From positions 1 to 64,000 of the forward strand of contig JABJGO010000082.1 in NCBI GenBank assembly GCA_018662225.1: a DNA stretch of 64,000 nucleotides, written 5' to 3'. The DNA comes from Rhodospirillales bacterium (lineage in GTDB: Bacteria; Pseudomonadota; Alphaproteobacteria; Rhodospirillales; Casp-alpha2). The notes beneath the pieces were generated by a model. The model saw nothing but the letters and a program-made list of their open reading frames with translations, did not search any database and was not told the DNA's origin. Made by a program: the position numbers and the translations under genes. Positions 17,635 through 26,835 of this stretch are shown here, one piece after another; positions within the stretch are counted from its first letter, which is position 1, and every line of letters begins with the position of its first letter.

Positions 17635-18249
17635 ATGCAAGACCCCCATGATCTAGCTGGTGGTGGACGCACCAATAGCCTTGAGATCGCTATCGGTGGC
17701 GAGGTGCGAATTTTTCGCCGCCAACAGGATATGACTGTGGCCGAGTTGGCCAAAAGCGCCGGGGTGTCCACCGGCATGCTGTCCAAGATTGAAAACGGCA
17801 TTACGTCACCAAGTTTAAGCACCCTACAATCGCTATCCAGCGCATTGCAGGTTCCCGTGACCGCATTCTTCCGACGCTTTGAAGAAGAACGCGAAGCCAC
17901 GTTCGTTAAATCGGGCGAAGGCCTGAAGATCGAGCGTCGCGGGTCACGAGCCGGACACCAGTACCAGTTGCTGGGCCATAGTGCGGGCAAAAACCTGTCG
18001 GTTGAGCCCTATCTGATCACGCTGACCGAGGCGTCCGATGTATTCCCCTTGTTTCAACACGAAGGGGTCGAATTCCTGTTCGTGCTGGAAGGCGAAGTTG
18101 TCTACCGGCACGCTGACCAGACCTATACCCTGACACCGGGCGATTCCCTGTTCTTTGATGCAGATGTGCCCCACGGCCCGGAAGACCTGATCAAGCTGCC
18201 CATCAAGTTCCTGTCCGTCATTACATACAACCGCGCAGGCGATGAGTGA
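17635..18249 (+). CDS. XRE-family regulator with cupin sensor domain
   Basis: A 204-aa regulator: helix-turn-helix of the Cro/CI type at about residues 15-70 (RIFRRQQDMTVAELAKSAGVS, read in two parts, and SKIENGITSPSLSTLQ) and a cupin_2 barrel at about 115-200 (LFQHEGVEFLFVLEGEV, DSLFFDADVPHGPE). Such proteins sense small molecules through the cupin. It follows ecm by 87 bp on the same strand. XRE-cupin regulators beside ecm occur in other alphaproteobacteria, so control of the ethylmalonyl-CoA genes is a reasonable inference. Confidence 0.87.
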   Translation: MQDPHDLAGGGRTNSLEIAIGGEVRIFRRQQDMTVAELAKSAGVSTGMLSKIENGITSPSLSTLQSLSSALQVPVTAFFRRFEEEREATFVKSGEGLKIERRGSRAGHQYQLLGHSAGKNLSVEPYLITLTEASDVFPLFQHEGVEFLFVLEGEVVYRHADQTYTLTPGDSLFFDADVPHGPEDLIKLPIKFLSVITYNRAGDE

Positions 18250-18290
18250 CGGGGTTGGGGATCACAAATTGTGGTAAGGCATAAATAGTA

Positions 18291-19214
18291 ATGGATGTCT
18301 CTACCCACTTTATCTTTCAGCATAAAGTCTTCAACGTGGAAGGCAGTTATTTCTCGGCTAACCAAGACGGCAGCGAACCTTACTTTTCCATGCCCATGGG
18401 TGATAGCATTGCACAATTGGATTTCCCTGCAATATGCGAGGAATTTTCAATCTCTGACGATTGTGATGACGGACAACTACTCCGCGTCGTAGATCGTGCG
18501 TTGAAATATGTGAAGGTCATTCGGCCAAACGATTCCATTCCCAACGAGTTAATCGATGGCTCCGCCTCCTGGACCGTCGAGGAGCGACACGGCCTGATTG
18601 CAAGGGGAAGGTTAACCTTGCAGCTTATTGCCTGGATATCGGGCCGGGCGGCGAAAGAGGAAAATATCATCGAAGTACTGGATGAACTGGAAAAACCCGC
18701 CGTTAAGGAAAAGGTCAGAGACTCTCTTGAAAAGCTGACGCAGCAGCTTGGCCTTGGGGTCGGTGGTATAGGCGAGGTGGAAAGGCGAATTGATGCAATT
18801 GTCCATGAGATGTCGTACATAGAAGCCCTTCGCGAGCGCCTGATGGCCATTTACAAAATAGAAGGCATGGTCAAAAAAGCGGCGGCCACATGTAACAAAC
18901 GGATGTCTGCAAAAGATAGCGCAGAGAGAGTTACCGTACTGCTACCTTATGCGTTCACGAAACTGGGTAGCGAGTTCGAGCTCATCGATAAATTGAATCA
19001 AAACTTCGTCGATATCCTCAAGGATGTAGATGGGTCAATCGAACTCACCCGAGAGGTTCGGGATGAAATTCACTGCACGTTGAAAATTTGGGATGATTTA
19101 GTTTCTGCGTGGCAAGAGGACGGCCATAGCAAAGATATAGATGTTGCTTCATCTTTACTTGGTCAGACCCACCGTTTCCTGGCTGAAAATTACCCTATCA
19201 TGCACAGTTGGTGA
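18291..19214 (+). CDS. Hypothetical protein, helical, 307 aa
   Basis: No family recognised. The protein is soluble, without signal peptide or membrane segment, and largely helical with charged heptad-like stretches (about residues 120-210, KEENIIEVLDELEKPAVKEK and onward). The first 80 residues look like a small beta domain. Short gap (41 bp) after the XRE-cupin gene on the same strand may mean co-transcription, but codon use and A+T content look different from the pathway genes. Convergent with the histidine kinase at 19250. Existence is supported by length and uninterrupted frame. Confidence 0.55.
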   Translation: MDVSTHFIFQHKVFNVEGSYFSANQDGSEPYFSMPMGDSIAQLDFPAICEEFSISDDCDDGQLLRVVDRALKYVKVIRPNDSIPNELIDGSASWTVEERHGLIARGRLTLQLIAWISGRAAKEENIIEVLDELEKPAVKEKVRDSLEKLTQQLGLGVGGIGEVERRIDAIVHEMSYIEALRERLMAIYKIEGMVKKAAATCNKRMSAKDSAERVTVLLPYAFTKLGSEFELIDKLNQNFVDILKDVDGSIELTREVRDEIHCTLKIWDDLVSAWQEDGHSKDIDVASSLLGQTHRFLAENYPIMHSW

Positions 19215-19249
19215 CAGGGTTTCAGGATAGCAGCCCGCGTTCTTCGACA

Positions 19250-21100
19250 TTATGTGATGACACTTACGGCAGGAAATTCCAGTGTCACAGTTGTGCCTAC
19301 GCCCGGTTCGCTTTCAAGTTCCAACGTACCGTTGTGTAGCTCCATAAGGCTTTTACTTAAGGGAAGGCCAAGCCCGGTTCCCTCGTGAGACAACTGAGCA
19401 TTCGCTCTTACCTGACCAAAGGGCTCAAGCACGATTGCCAAGTCCTTCGCGGAAATACCGACGCCTGTGTCGGTTATCGTAACAAGTATATTATCGCTCT
19501 CGTCTGTCCTTACCGAGACCGTGATGCTTCCATTCATGGGGGTAAACTTGTCCGCATTGGATAACAGATTAAGAAGGATTTGCCTGACTATACGTTCATC
19601 AGCATATATTTCATCTACTTGGCCCAGGGTTTCAGTCTTGATGCGGCCATAGTTCCCTTCACTCTTGGCGACGACCAGTTTGATGCAGTCTTCTATCGCT
19701 GGGCGAAGTTCAAACCACTCAGGCAGAAAGGTGAGCTCACCGGCTTCAACCTTGGACAGGTCGAGTATGTCATTGATAACGGAAAGAAGATGATTACCGG
19801 CGCCGAGTATATCGCCAGAGTATTCCTGATACTTGGGATGCCCATGTTTGCCGAACGTACAGTTTTCCATCAATTGCGCATAACCCGTAATAGCGTTTAA
19901 CGGGGTACGTAACTCATGGCTCATATGGGCGAGAAAATCGGATTTCGTCAGGCTTGCCGTTTCTGCCTGTTCTTTTGAATCGCGAAGCTCAGCTTCCATT
20001 TCCTTTCGTTGAATCAATTCGACTTCTGACTTTATTTGTAGTTCCTGCTTCAGGGTCACAGACGACTGCAAGGATTCGAGCGCAACGCGCATGTTACTGA
20101 ATTCGTCACCACCCGTGGATGGAATTCGAAAACTCGTAACGCCATCGGCAAGGCTCTCCAGAATAAATGCAAACCGCTTGATCTTTCGAAATACTGAGAA
20201 GTGGAGCAACACCCATGCCAGCAGGAAGCTGGTTACCGATACAACAATAACAACCGCAACTGACCGGTTTTGAAGATCGACTGCAGCCATGTTAAGACTG
20301 GACATATCCCGTGTTACAGCCCCCACAGCCCAAGGTTCACCGATCGTCCCATGGAGGGGAATGTATAGTGTTTGTAGATTGCTTTCTGCCACGTCCGAGT
20401 CATTAGCTTCATTTTCGCCAGTGGGCTCGCTATGGATCAGGACCTCGCCATCAACGTTTGTGAGTTCGAACACGCCGCCCGCCACGTCGGCCATACCCAC
20501 AAGGGCGGTCATTGGATCAATGACGAACTCAATATACCCCAGCAATCGAAAGCCGCCGATGGGCTCAATCGTACTGTGGACGGGCCGCCCATCGATGGTT
20601 TTCCAAAGAACCTTTAATCCGGTTCTTTTTCGGCCATCAGAAAAAGCTCTCAGTCGTTCAATATTGTCAGGCCGATCACTCAGGTTATCATCTGTGCCCC
20701 TCGCAGACATGGTCACAAGATTCATCTCGTGGTCATAAATAGCCACATTGATCAGATCAAAAATTTCGTTTTTTACCTCCAACGTGCTGAACATGCGGTC
20801 CGCGGCAACAACAAGCTTATTCAAGTCATTTTCGTTAATGCCGTTGATCAGCGTCGGGATAAGTGACCAACCATCCGTGAATGAAGCGACATTCCTGCTG
20901 TGGAATCGTTCAAGCTGCTGGTGGATAAGCTTCTCTGTAATTTCTGTCGACAGACTGGTCAGTGTATCTCGCGTGAATCGCTGATACTCGCCCGTCGCCC
21001 AGATCAAGGTTCCTGCCAGCCCGATCGAGAGAACGAAAATGATGAGGAGCAGAATTTTTCGGATTGTCCAAGTCATATTTTGCCAAAATACCCACACCAA
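19250..21100 (-). CDS. Membrane sensor histidine kinase
   Basis: A 616-aa kinase with a membrane span at about residues 14-35, a large periplasmic sensor (about 36-275), a second span near 280-300 and a HAMP-like linker. Then come a HisKA domain with FLAHMSHELRTPLN, whose phospho-acceptor is His395, and an HATPase_c domain with the N box NLLSNADKF, DTGVGIS and GTGLGLPLS. No receiver domain and no response regulator is adjacent. The start codon is TTG at 21100; GTG at 21097 or ATG at 21076 are alternatives. Stimulus unknown. Confidence 0.88.
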   Translation of the reverse strand: MVWVFWQNMTWTIRKILLLIIFVLSIGLAGTLIWATGEYQRFTRDTLTSLSTEITEKLIHQQLERFHSRNVASFTDGWSLIPTLINGINENDLNKLVVAADRMFSTLEVKNEIFDLINVAIYDHEMNLVTMSARGTDDNLSDRPDNIERLRAFSDGRKRTGLKVLWKTIDGRPVHSTIEPIGGFRLLGYIEFVIDPMTALVGMADVAGGVFELTNVDGEVLIHSEPTGENEANDSDVAESNLQTLYIPLHGTIGEPWAVGAVTRDMSSLNMAAVDLQNRSVAVVIVVSVTSFLLAWVLLHFSVFRKIKRFAFILESLADGVTSFRIPSTGGDEFSNMRVALESLQSSVTLKQELQIKSEVELIQRKEMEAELRDSKEQAETASLTKSDFLAHMSHELRTPLNAITGYAQLMENCTFGKHGHPKYQEYSGDILGAGNHLLSVINDILDLSKVEAGELTFLPEWFELRPAIEDCIKLVVAKSEGNYGRIKTETLGQVDEIYADERIVRQILLNLLSNADKFTPMNGSITVSVRTDESDNILVTITDTGVGISAKDLAIVLEPFGQVRANAQLSHEGTGLGLPLSKSLMELHNGTLELESEPGVGTTVTLEFPAVSVIT

Positions 21101-21185
21101 TCTCCAATCGCTCGGATACCCTAGCCGCTATGTTTGATGGTTGAAAGTTAATAGCTCATTTCGACGAGACCCGGAACAAACTGGT

Positions 21186-21270
21186 TTTACTGGTGCCTGA
21201 CCGGGTTTCAGGCCAGTAAACATACATTTCCTCACAGGAAACTATGTTTACTGGGGTTGATTCTTTTTTT
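21186..21270 (+). promoter_or_regulatory. Leader with two mutually exclusive hairpins
   Basis: TTTACTGG (21186-21193), CCAGTAAA (21213-21220) and TTTACTGG again (21247-21254) alternate, so the middle element can pair left or right. Hairpin A (21186-21220) adds CCTGA/TCAGG inside. Hairpin B (21213-21254) has a perfect 12-bp outer stem and a 6-bp inner stem TTTCCT/AGGAAA with loop CAC. A run of seven T follows at 21264-21270, 9 nt after B. This is the arrangement of an attenuator; it could also be three copies of an operator. The first gene starts at 21353. Confidence 0.6.
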
Positions 21271-21352
21271 ACACTCCGCTAGAGTCCCAAACATCACAAC
21301 CAGACATCGTTCTGGTCATGATTTTGTTTAACTTTATCAAGAGGTTGCTCCC

Positions 21353-22258
21353 ATGTGTGGCATTGCAGGAATTCTCTTCAAAGGTGATCATCGTAACCTG
21401 ACCGCCGGGCAGGCATTGATTAACATGCTTGATGGTTGTCAGCACCGTGGCCCTGACTCAACGGGGTTCGCCCTTTACCGGGAACCACAGGAAGGCGAAC
21501 TGCGGCTGCGTTTTATCGTCGGTGACGGCGTTGAAGCGCAAAAGGCTATCGCCGATATTCGCGAAAAATTTGCCGAATGGGGCGCCGACGTTATTGATGA
21601 AGAGACATCCGGCATCACCCGCAGTTACACGGTGAAATTCGATGGCGATGTACAACAATTCTCATACGCCATGGAACATGCCGCCAAGTTGGTCTCTATC
21701 GGGGAAAGCCTGGACATCATTAAAGACATCGGTAGCGCCCATGATGTGGACGACATTTATGCCGTAAATGGCTTTAACGGCACGCACGGTTTGGGCCATG
21801 TGCGCCTTGCCACCGAATCAGATGTGAAACCGGAAGCCGCCCACCCGTTCTGGGCCACCGGATTTGCCGATGTGGCGATTGTTCACAACGGCCAGATCAC
21901 CAACTACTGGAAAATGCGCCGTCGCCTTGAAAAGCGCGGCTTCGAATTTCACACCGATAATGACAGCGAACTGGTTGCTGTGTATCTGGCTGAAAAACTT
22001 AAGTTGGGCTACACGCTGAAAGACGCGCTTAAAGAATCCATTGATGATCTGGATGGCACGTTTTCGTTCCTGGTCTCCACCAAAGACGAAATCGGCTATG
22101 CCAAAGACCGTTTGGCTGTGAAGCCAATGGTCAAGTTTGAAGACGACGACATCATCGCCATTGCCTCGGAAGAAGTATCACTGAACAAGCTGTTCCCTGG
22201 CATGGCTCTTAACACCATGGAACCACCTCCAGGGACTTACGATACATGGCACAAGTAG
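21353..22258 (+). CDS. Class II glutamine amidotransferase (MgsA/GlxB-like)
   Basis: Releases ammonia from glutamine for a partner synthase. The 301-aa protein starts MCGIAGI, so Cys2 becomes the N-terminal nucleophile, with QHRGPDSTG, VHNGQITNYW and DNDSELVA following the Ntn-hydrolase glutaminase pattern. Length matches the stand-alone amidotransferase subunit of N-methylglutamate synthase (MgsA) and rhizobial GlxB rather than GltB. Overlaps the next gene by 13 nt, so the subunits are probably made in step. Function as ammonia or amine supplier is inferred from family and context. Confidence 0.82.
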   Translation: MCGIAGILFKGDHRNLTAGQALINMLDGCQHRGPDSTGFALYREPQEGELRLRFIVGDGVEAQKAIADIREKFAEWGADVIDEETSGITRSYTVKFDGDVQQFSYAMEHAAKLVSIGESLDIIKDIGSAHDVDDIYAVNGFNGTHGLGHVRLATESDVKPEAAHPFWATGFADVAIVHNGQITNYWKMRRRLEKRGFEFHTDNDSELVAVYLAEKLKLGYTLKDALKESIDDLDGTFSFLVSTKDEIGYAKDRLAVKPMVKFEDDDIIAIASEEVSLNKLFPGMALNTMEPPPGTYDTWHK

Positions 22259-24198
22259 TAGATCTCAGCGCACTTTCTGTTACAGAAGGCAACAAACTGA
22301 TCCGTCAATATGCCGAAGCTGGCGAAAACATTGACGTGCTCAATCCAGATGCGCGCCATCATATTGGCGTGGGTGTCACCAATGAAGTAACCATTCGTGT
22401 GCATGGTTCAGCCGGATATTTCTGTGCTGGCCTGACCGATGGTCCGAACTTTGTCGTCGACAACAACGTGGGCTGGGGCGTGGCGGATAACATGCTCAAA
22501 GGCTCGGTTGTGGTGAACGGTAACGCTGGTGCTATCGCCGGTGTGGCCATTCGTGGTGCCGAAGTTGTTGTCCACGGTAACATCGGATCACGCGCCGGAC
22601 AGGTGATGAAAGAAGGCACGTTGCTGTGCCGAGGCAACGCCAACTTCATGGCGGGTTACATGATGTACGGCGGACGAATTATTATTCTGGGCGATGCCGG
22701 TGATCGGGTTGGCGAAGGCCTGACCGGTGGCAGCATCTATGTAGCTGGGAAAATCAACGACGTGGGTAAAGGTGCCGAGAAAATCGACCTACCTTCGGAT
22801 GAGCTGGATTCCATCAAAGAATTCCTTGACCGTTACGAAATCCCCTTCAATGGCACGCTGCAAAAATTGCAACCATCCGGCGCGGGATTGCGTTATGGCA
22901 CGCTGGAACCGCGGGTCCGCAACGTTCCATTCTACACGTTCTCTGGCGCGTCCGATTACTGGAACACCAAAGTTCAGGAAGACATACACGTTAAGGCCCA
23001 GATTGGCCGCTATCGGCTGCGCGGTTATGGTGCTGCGCGGGCATTACCGCACCTGGGCGATATCGCTTTCCGCAAGGACCTGAGCGACACCAGCGACGAT
23101 GCGAACGTATTGGACAAGGTGAACCTTAAAACAGAGATCGGCGGTGACAACGGAGCCGAAGCGATCAAGCTGTCCATGCCGGTCATGATTGCGCCTATGA
23201 GCTACGGCGCATTATCCAAATCAACCAAGGTTGCACTAGCCATCGCATCGGGACTTTCCGGCATTTCGGAAAACACCGGTGAAGGCGGCATGTCCGATGA
23301 ACAGCGCGAAGCCGCTGATCAACTGATCTACCAATGTCTGTCTGGCCGGTTGGGCTGGAACATCCATGACATGCAGCGGGCCAACGCCTTGGAAATTTAC
23401 ATCAGTCAAGGTGCCAAACCCGGCCTGGGTGGTCAGTTGATGGCCAAAAAAGTCACCAAGGCCATTGCTGAAATTCGCGGCATCCCGGAGGGTATCGATC
23501 TGCGATCCCCATCCCGTCACCCTGACGTTCTGGGTGCCGATGATCTGGTCATCAAAGTAGAAGAATTCCGTGAAGCCACCGGATACAAAGTCCCGGTCGC
23601 GGTCAAACTTGGTGCCGGTCGCGTGCGCGATGACATCAAGATTGCCATGAAAGACGGCTTTGATTTCGTTGAACTGGATGGTCTGCAAGGATCAACCGGT
23701 GCGGCCAGTACCGAAGTACTTGAATTCGTCGGCATTCCAACCCTGTCCGCTATTCAGGAAGCGTTGGATGCACTGGAAGAAATCGATAGCGCGGGTAAGT
23801 TACAGATCGTGCTCATGGGCGGCATCAAAGACGGCATCGATGCGGCCAAGGCTATCGCGCTGGGTGCAGACGCTGTTGCCGTTGGTACCGGTGCCATCAT
23901 CGCCGGTGGCTGTATCGCGTGCATGCAGTGCCATGTGGGCACCTGTGTTGTGGGCATTGCCACGCAGGACCCCGTGCATGAGGCCCGTTACGACACACAG
24001 GTAGAGGCACAGAACATTCACCGCTATCTGGAAAGTATGCGCTGGCAGATGGCCGCCATCGCCCACGCCCATGGACATGATGATATCCATAAGATGGGCC
24101 GGGACGATCTGGTCGCTCTCACACCAGAAGCCGCTGAAATCACAGGCCTGCCGTACGAGCCGGGCTACCGCAACCAGCAAACCGTTGCTGCGGAATAG
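22246..24198 (+). CDS. Fused GXGXG + FMN glutamate-synthase-like protein
   Basis: A 650-aa fusion. Residues about 1-220 are the GXGXG beta-helix of the GltB C-terminus (GDAGDRVGEGLTGGSIYVAG). Residues about 290-610 are the FMN barrel of glutamate synthase (MIAPMSYGALSKSTKVAL, QGAKPGLGGQL, DGLQGSTGAAS, then CIACMQCHVGTC for the 3Fe-4S cluster). In N-methylglutamate synthase these are two proteins, MgsB and MgsC (GlxC and GlxD in rhizobia); here they are joined in reverse order to GltB. Likely forms a complex with the amidotransferase upstream. Substrate (ammonia, methylamine or another amine acceptor) not proven. Confidence 0.8.
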   Translation: MAQVVDLSALSVTEGNKLIRQYAEAGENIDVLNPDARHHIGVGVTNEVTIRVHGSAGYFCAGLTDGPNFVVDNNVGWGVADNMLKGSVVVNGNAGAIAGVAIRGAEVVVHGNIGSRAGQVMKEGTLLCRGNANFMAGYMMYGGRIIILGDAGDRVGEGLTGGSIYVAGKINDVGKGAEKIDLPSDELDSIKEFLDRYEIPFNGTLQKLQPSGAGLRYGTLEPRVRNVPFYTFSGASDYWNTKVQEDIHVKAQIGRYRLRGYGAARALPHLGDIAFRKDLSDTSDDANVLDKVNLKTEIGGDNGAEAIKLSMPVMIAPMSYGALSKSTKVALAIASGLSGISENTGEGGMSDEQREAADQLIYQCLSGRLGWNIHDMQRANALEIYISQGAKPGLGGQLMAKKVTKAIAEIRGIPEGIDLRSPSRHPDVLGADDLVIKVEEFREATGYKVPVAVKLGAGRVRDDIKIAMKDGFDFVELDGLQGSTGAASTEVLEFVGIPTLSAIQEALDALEEIDSAGKLQIVLMGGIKDGIDAAKAIALGADAVAVGTGAIIAGGCIACMQCHVGTCVVGIATQDPVHEARYDTQVEAQNIHRYLESMRWQMAAIAHAHGHDDIHKMGRDDLVALTPEAAEITGLPYEPGYRNQQTVAAE

Positions 24199-24207
24199 GA
24201 AACTGAT

Positions 24208-26769
24208 ATGACGTCTGACGTATACAACATCGACCGCATTGCCCCCGCGGCGGCCCCTGAAGGCTCCCGTGACGATACGGCCCTGTCCCACTATGTGCCG
24301 GCCCCTTGTCAGGTGGCCTGCCCGATCGGTACGGACGCGCCGTCTTACATCGGCTACATCTGGGAAAACAAAATCGAAGAAGCCTTCGAAGCCATCACAG
24401 CAACCAACCCGTTCAGCTCGATCTGTGGTCGGGTATGTGATGCACCGTGTGAACCAGCTTGCCGCCGGGCTGATTCCGATGGCCCGATTGCTATTCGAAA
24501 TCTCAAACGTTATGTGATGGAACAGTTGGGCAAAGATCACCGTCTTCCTGTCGTCGAAGTTTCACAGAAGAAAACTGTCGGCATCGTTGGTGGTGGCCCC
24601 GCTGGCATGACCGCCGCACAGGACCTGGCCGAGGCCGGTTACGAAGTGCACGTATACGAAATGACGGATCGTTTGGGCGGTATGATGATCTGGGGCATCC
24701 CTGCCTTCCGCCTGCCCGTTGGCACCATCGCCGAAGACATGGACCGCATGTTGGCCCATTGCCCTGGCATCAAGGTTCACCTGAACACGCCGCTCGGCAA
24801 GGAAATGGGCGATGGTGGTGTGACGCTTGAAGAGCTTAAAGAAAAGCATGACGCCGTTCTGCTATCCATCGGTGCGTGGTGGGGCAAGTCCATGAAAGTG
24901 GAAGGCGATGACGACGACCGCGTTGTGGATGGCGTTGGATTCCTGCGCAAAGTCAACAACGGTGAACGCCCGCAAATGCCATCCGTCGTAACCGTTATTG
25001 GCGGCGGCGATGTGGCTATGGATGCCTGTCGTGCCGCAGCGCGCCTGCCTGGTTGCGAGAAAGTCAAAGTGATCTACCGCCGTGGCCCGGAAGAAATTCC
25101 CGCTCGTTTAGACGAGTTGGAAGGTGCCATCAAAGAAGACATTGAGATTATTTATAACGAACAGCCCGTGGCTGTTGTACCCGATGGTGATGCGCTGAAA
25201 TTACGCTGTATCAAAACCGAAATGGGTGAACCCGATGAAGACGGTCGCCGCCGCCCAGTTAACGTAGAGGGCAGCGAGCACGATATCGATTGCGGTCTGG
25301 TCATCATGGCCGTTGGCCAGCAAACGGAATCAGAGCACCTGGACGGTCACGGCCTGATCAATCGTGATCGGGTGCAAACCGAATGGGATGGCATGCGCAC
25401 ACCTGATGAACAGGTATTCGCCGCTGGCGATGGCGCTTTCGGTGGCTCGACCATCGTTATGGCCATGCAGCACGGTCATCGGTCAGCCTACTACATCAAA
25501 GCTTTCCTTGAAGGTCGGGAAAACCCAGTGCCTTATCGTGTCCCCTTCCGCACGCGCGACGTGCCCGTGGCACAGGATGCTGACTGGGAAATATTCGCTC
25601 GTGAAGAACAGGAATTCCACGGCCTTGGTAGCGATCCAGTTTCTTTTCCGGAAATCGAATCCACATACACACCACGTTCTGCCAAGTGCGAAGCGGCGCG
25701 GTGTTATCGCTGTGACGTGGAAACCGGATCCCAGGATTACTCCGTTAAAAACCGCGAAGACCTGTTCGTTATGGCCCGTACGGCACCACAGGATACCCGC
25801 ACCCAACGCGCCATTCTGAACAAACGTAGTCAACCGCGCGAAAACCCGTTCCCCGAAGGTGGCTTACCCACATTCGATGACCTGGTGTTCCTGCCCGCTA
25901 ACCTGTCACGTCTGGTGATCGACCCTTACCGGGACGATTGCAACGTGATCACCAAAATCGCCGACCGCCTGAAACTGGCATCGCCCAGTATCGTCGCCGG
26001 CCTGGATGATGCGGCAGACGAAGTTCGTGCCGACATCGCCAAGGGTGTCGCCACACACGGCACCGCCTATATCGGACGCCGCGCGTTGTCAGCTGACGTT
26101 CCCTGGGTTCAGTTATTGGCGTCCGGCGATGCACCTGACAGCAATGCCGTTGGTTATATCATCGCCGATGCGAGTGCTGATCTTACCGCCATGAAAGCGG
26201 CTGCAGGTGATGACAAATTCACCGGTATGGTATTTACCAGTAACAACCTGGAGGCCAGCATTGTTAAAGCGCTGGAAGCTGAACTGGATGTTGCGTTGCT
26301 GGACGGCACACGTGGTATTACATCTGCATGGAGCGAGCTTGTCGTCGATTGTGATCTGGAATTGCTGCGTGACACCATCGCCATCATGCGTGGCATGAAC
26401 CGGGAAGAAGATCTGGATATCCTTTACTTCGGCGGTTTACGGTCCGGCACCGACGTGGCAAAAGCGTTGGCATTGGGTTGCAACGCAGGCGTGCTGGGTA
26501 TGAGCATTGCCATGGCCGCTGGCGGCACGCCTGAAGAAGATGGCACGGTTGGCTTCTATTCTGACTACACCTCAGAAGACCGCACCAATGGTGTGGTGCA
26601 GATTCTTCAGGCCACGTCTGGCGAGGCCTCCATCATGGCCAGGTGCACGGGCAAAACCAATGTGCATAACCTGGAACCTGAAGACATGCGGTCCGTTACC
26701 ATAACGTCCGCCCGCGCCGCCGGCATTCCATTGGCTGGCACCAACAGAATTATGGAAGCGGCAGAGTAA
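24208..26769 (+). CDS. GltD-like oxidoreductase fused to degenerate FMN barrel
   Basis: An 853-aa two-part protein. The N-terminal ~470 residues match the glutamate synthase small subunit: cysteine clusters CQVACPIG and CGRVCDAPCEPACRR, FAD-binding VGIVGGGPAGMTAAQ near residue 125, and NADPH-binding VTVIGGGDVAMDACR near 262. After a linker with paired cysteines (AKCEAARCYRCD) comes a ~300-residue barrel-like part ending DILYFGGLRSGTDVAKALAL, like the phosphate-binding end of the GltB FMN barrel but without its GGTGAS motif or Fe-S cysteines. Probably the electron-input subunit for the preceding synthase. Nine bp after the previous gene. Confidence 0.78.
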   Translation: MTSDVYNIDRIAPAAAPEGSRDDTALSHYVPAPCQVACPIGTDAPSYIGYIWENKIEEAFEAITATNPFSSICGRVCDAPCEPACRRADSDGPIAIRNLKRYVMEQLGKDHRLPVVEVSQKKTVGIVGGGPAGMTAAQDLAEAGYEVHVYEMTDRLGGMMIWGIPAFRLPVGTIAEDMDRMLAHCPGIKVHLNTPLGKEMGDGGVTLEELKEKHDAVLLSIGAWWGKSMKVEGDDDDRVVDGVGFLRKVNNGERPQMPSVVTVIGGGDVAMDACRAAARLPGCEKVKVIYRRGPEEIPARLDELEGAIKEDIEIIYNEQPVAVVPDGDALKLRCIKTEMGEPDEDGRRRPVNVEGSEHDIDCGLVIMAVGQQTESEHLDGHGLINRDRVQTEWDGMRTPDEQVFAAGDGAFGGSTIVMAMQHGHRSAYYIKAFLEGRENPVPYRVPFRTRDVPVAQDADWEIFAREEQEFHGLGSDPVSFPEIESTYTPRSAKCEAARCYRCDVETGSQDYSVKNREDLFVMARTAPQDTRTQRAILNKRSQPRENPFPEGGLPTFDDLVFLPANLSRLVIDPYRDDCNVITKIADRLKLASPSIVAGLDDAADEVRADIAKGVATHGTAYIGRRALSADVPWVQLLASGDAPDSNAVGYIIADASADLTAMKAAAGDDKFTGMVFTSNNLEASIVKALEAELDVALLDGTRGITSAWSELVVDCDLELLRDTIAIMRGMNREEDLDILYFGGLRSGTDVAKALALGCNAGVLGMSIAMAAGGTPEEDGTVGFYSDYTSEDRTNGVVQILQATSGEASIMARCTGKTNVHNLEPEDMRSVTITSARAAGIPLAGTNRIMEAAE

Positions 26770-26791
26770 TCACCCGTACATATAGGTCAGT

Positions 26792-26812
26792 GCGCGGCAT
26801 TTTATGCCGCGC
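26792..26812. terminator. GC-rich hairpin between convergent genes
   Basis: GCGCGGCAT at 26792-26800 pairs perfectly with 26804-26812, with loop TTT. It lies between the stops of the GltD-like gene and the convergent hypothetical gene. No T-tract follows, so it is a probable transcript end only by position. Confidence 0.45.
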
Positions 26813-26835
26813 CTGCGTGATGTGACCGGCAAGAA

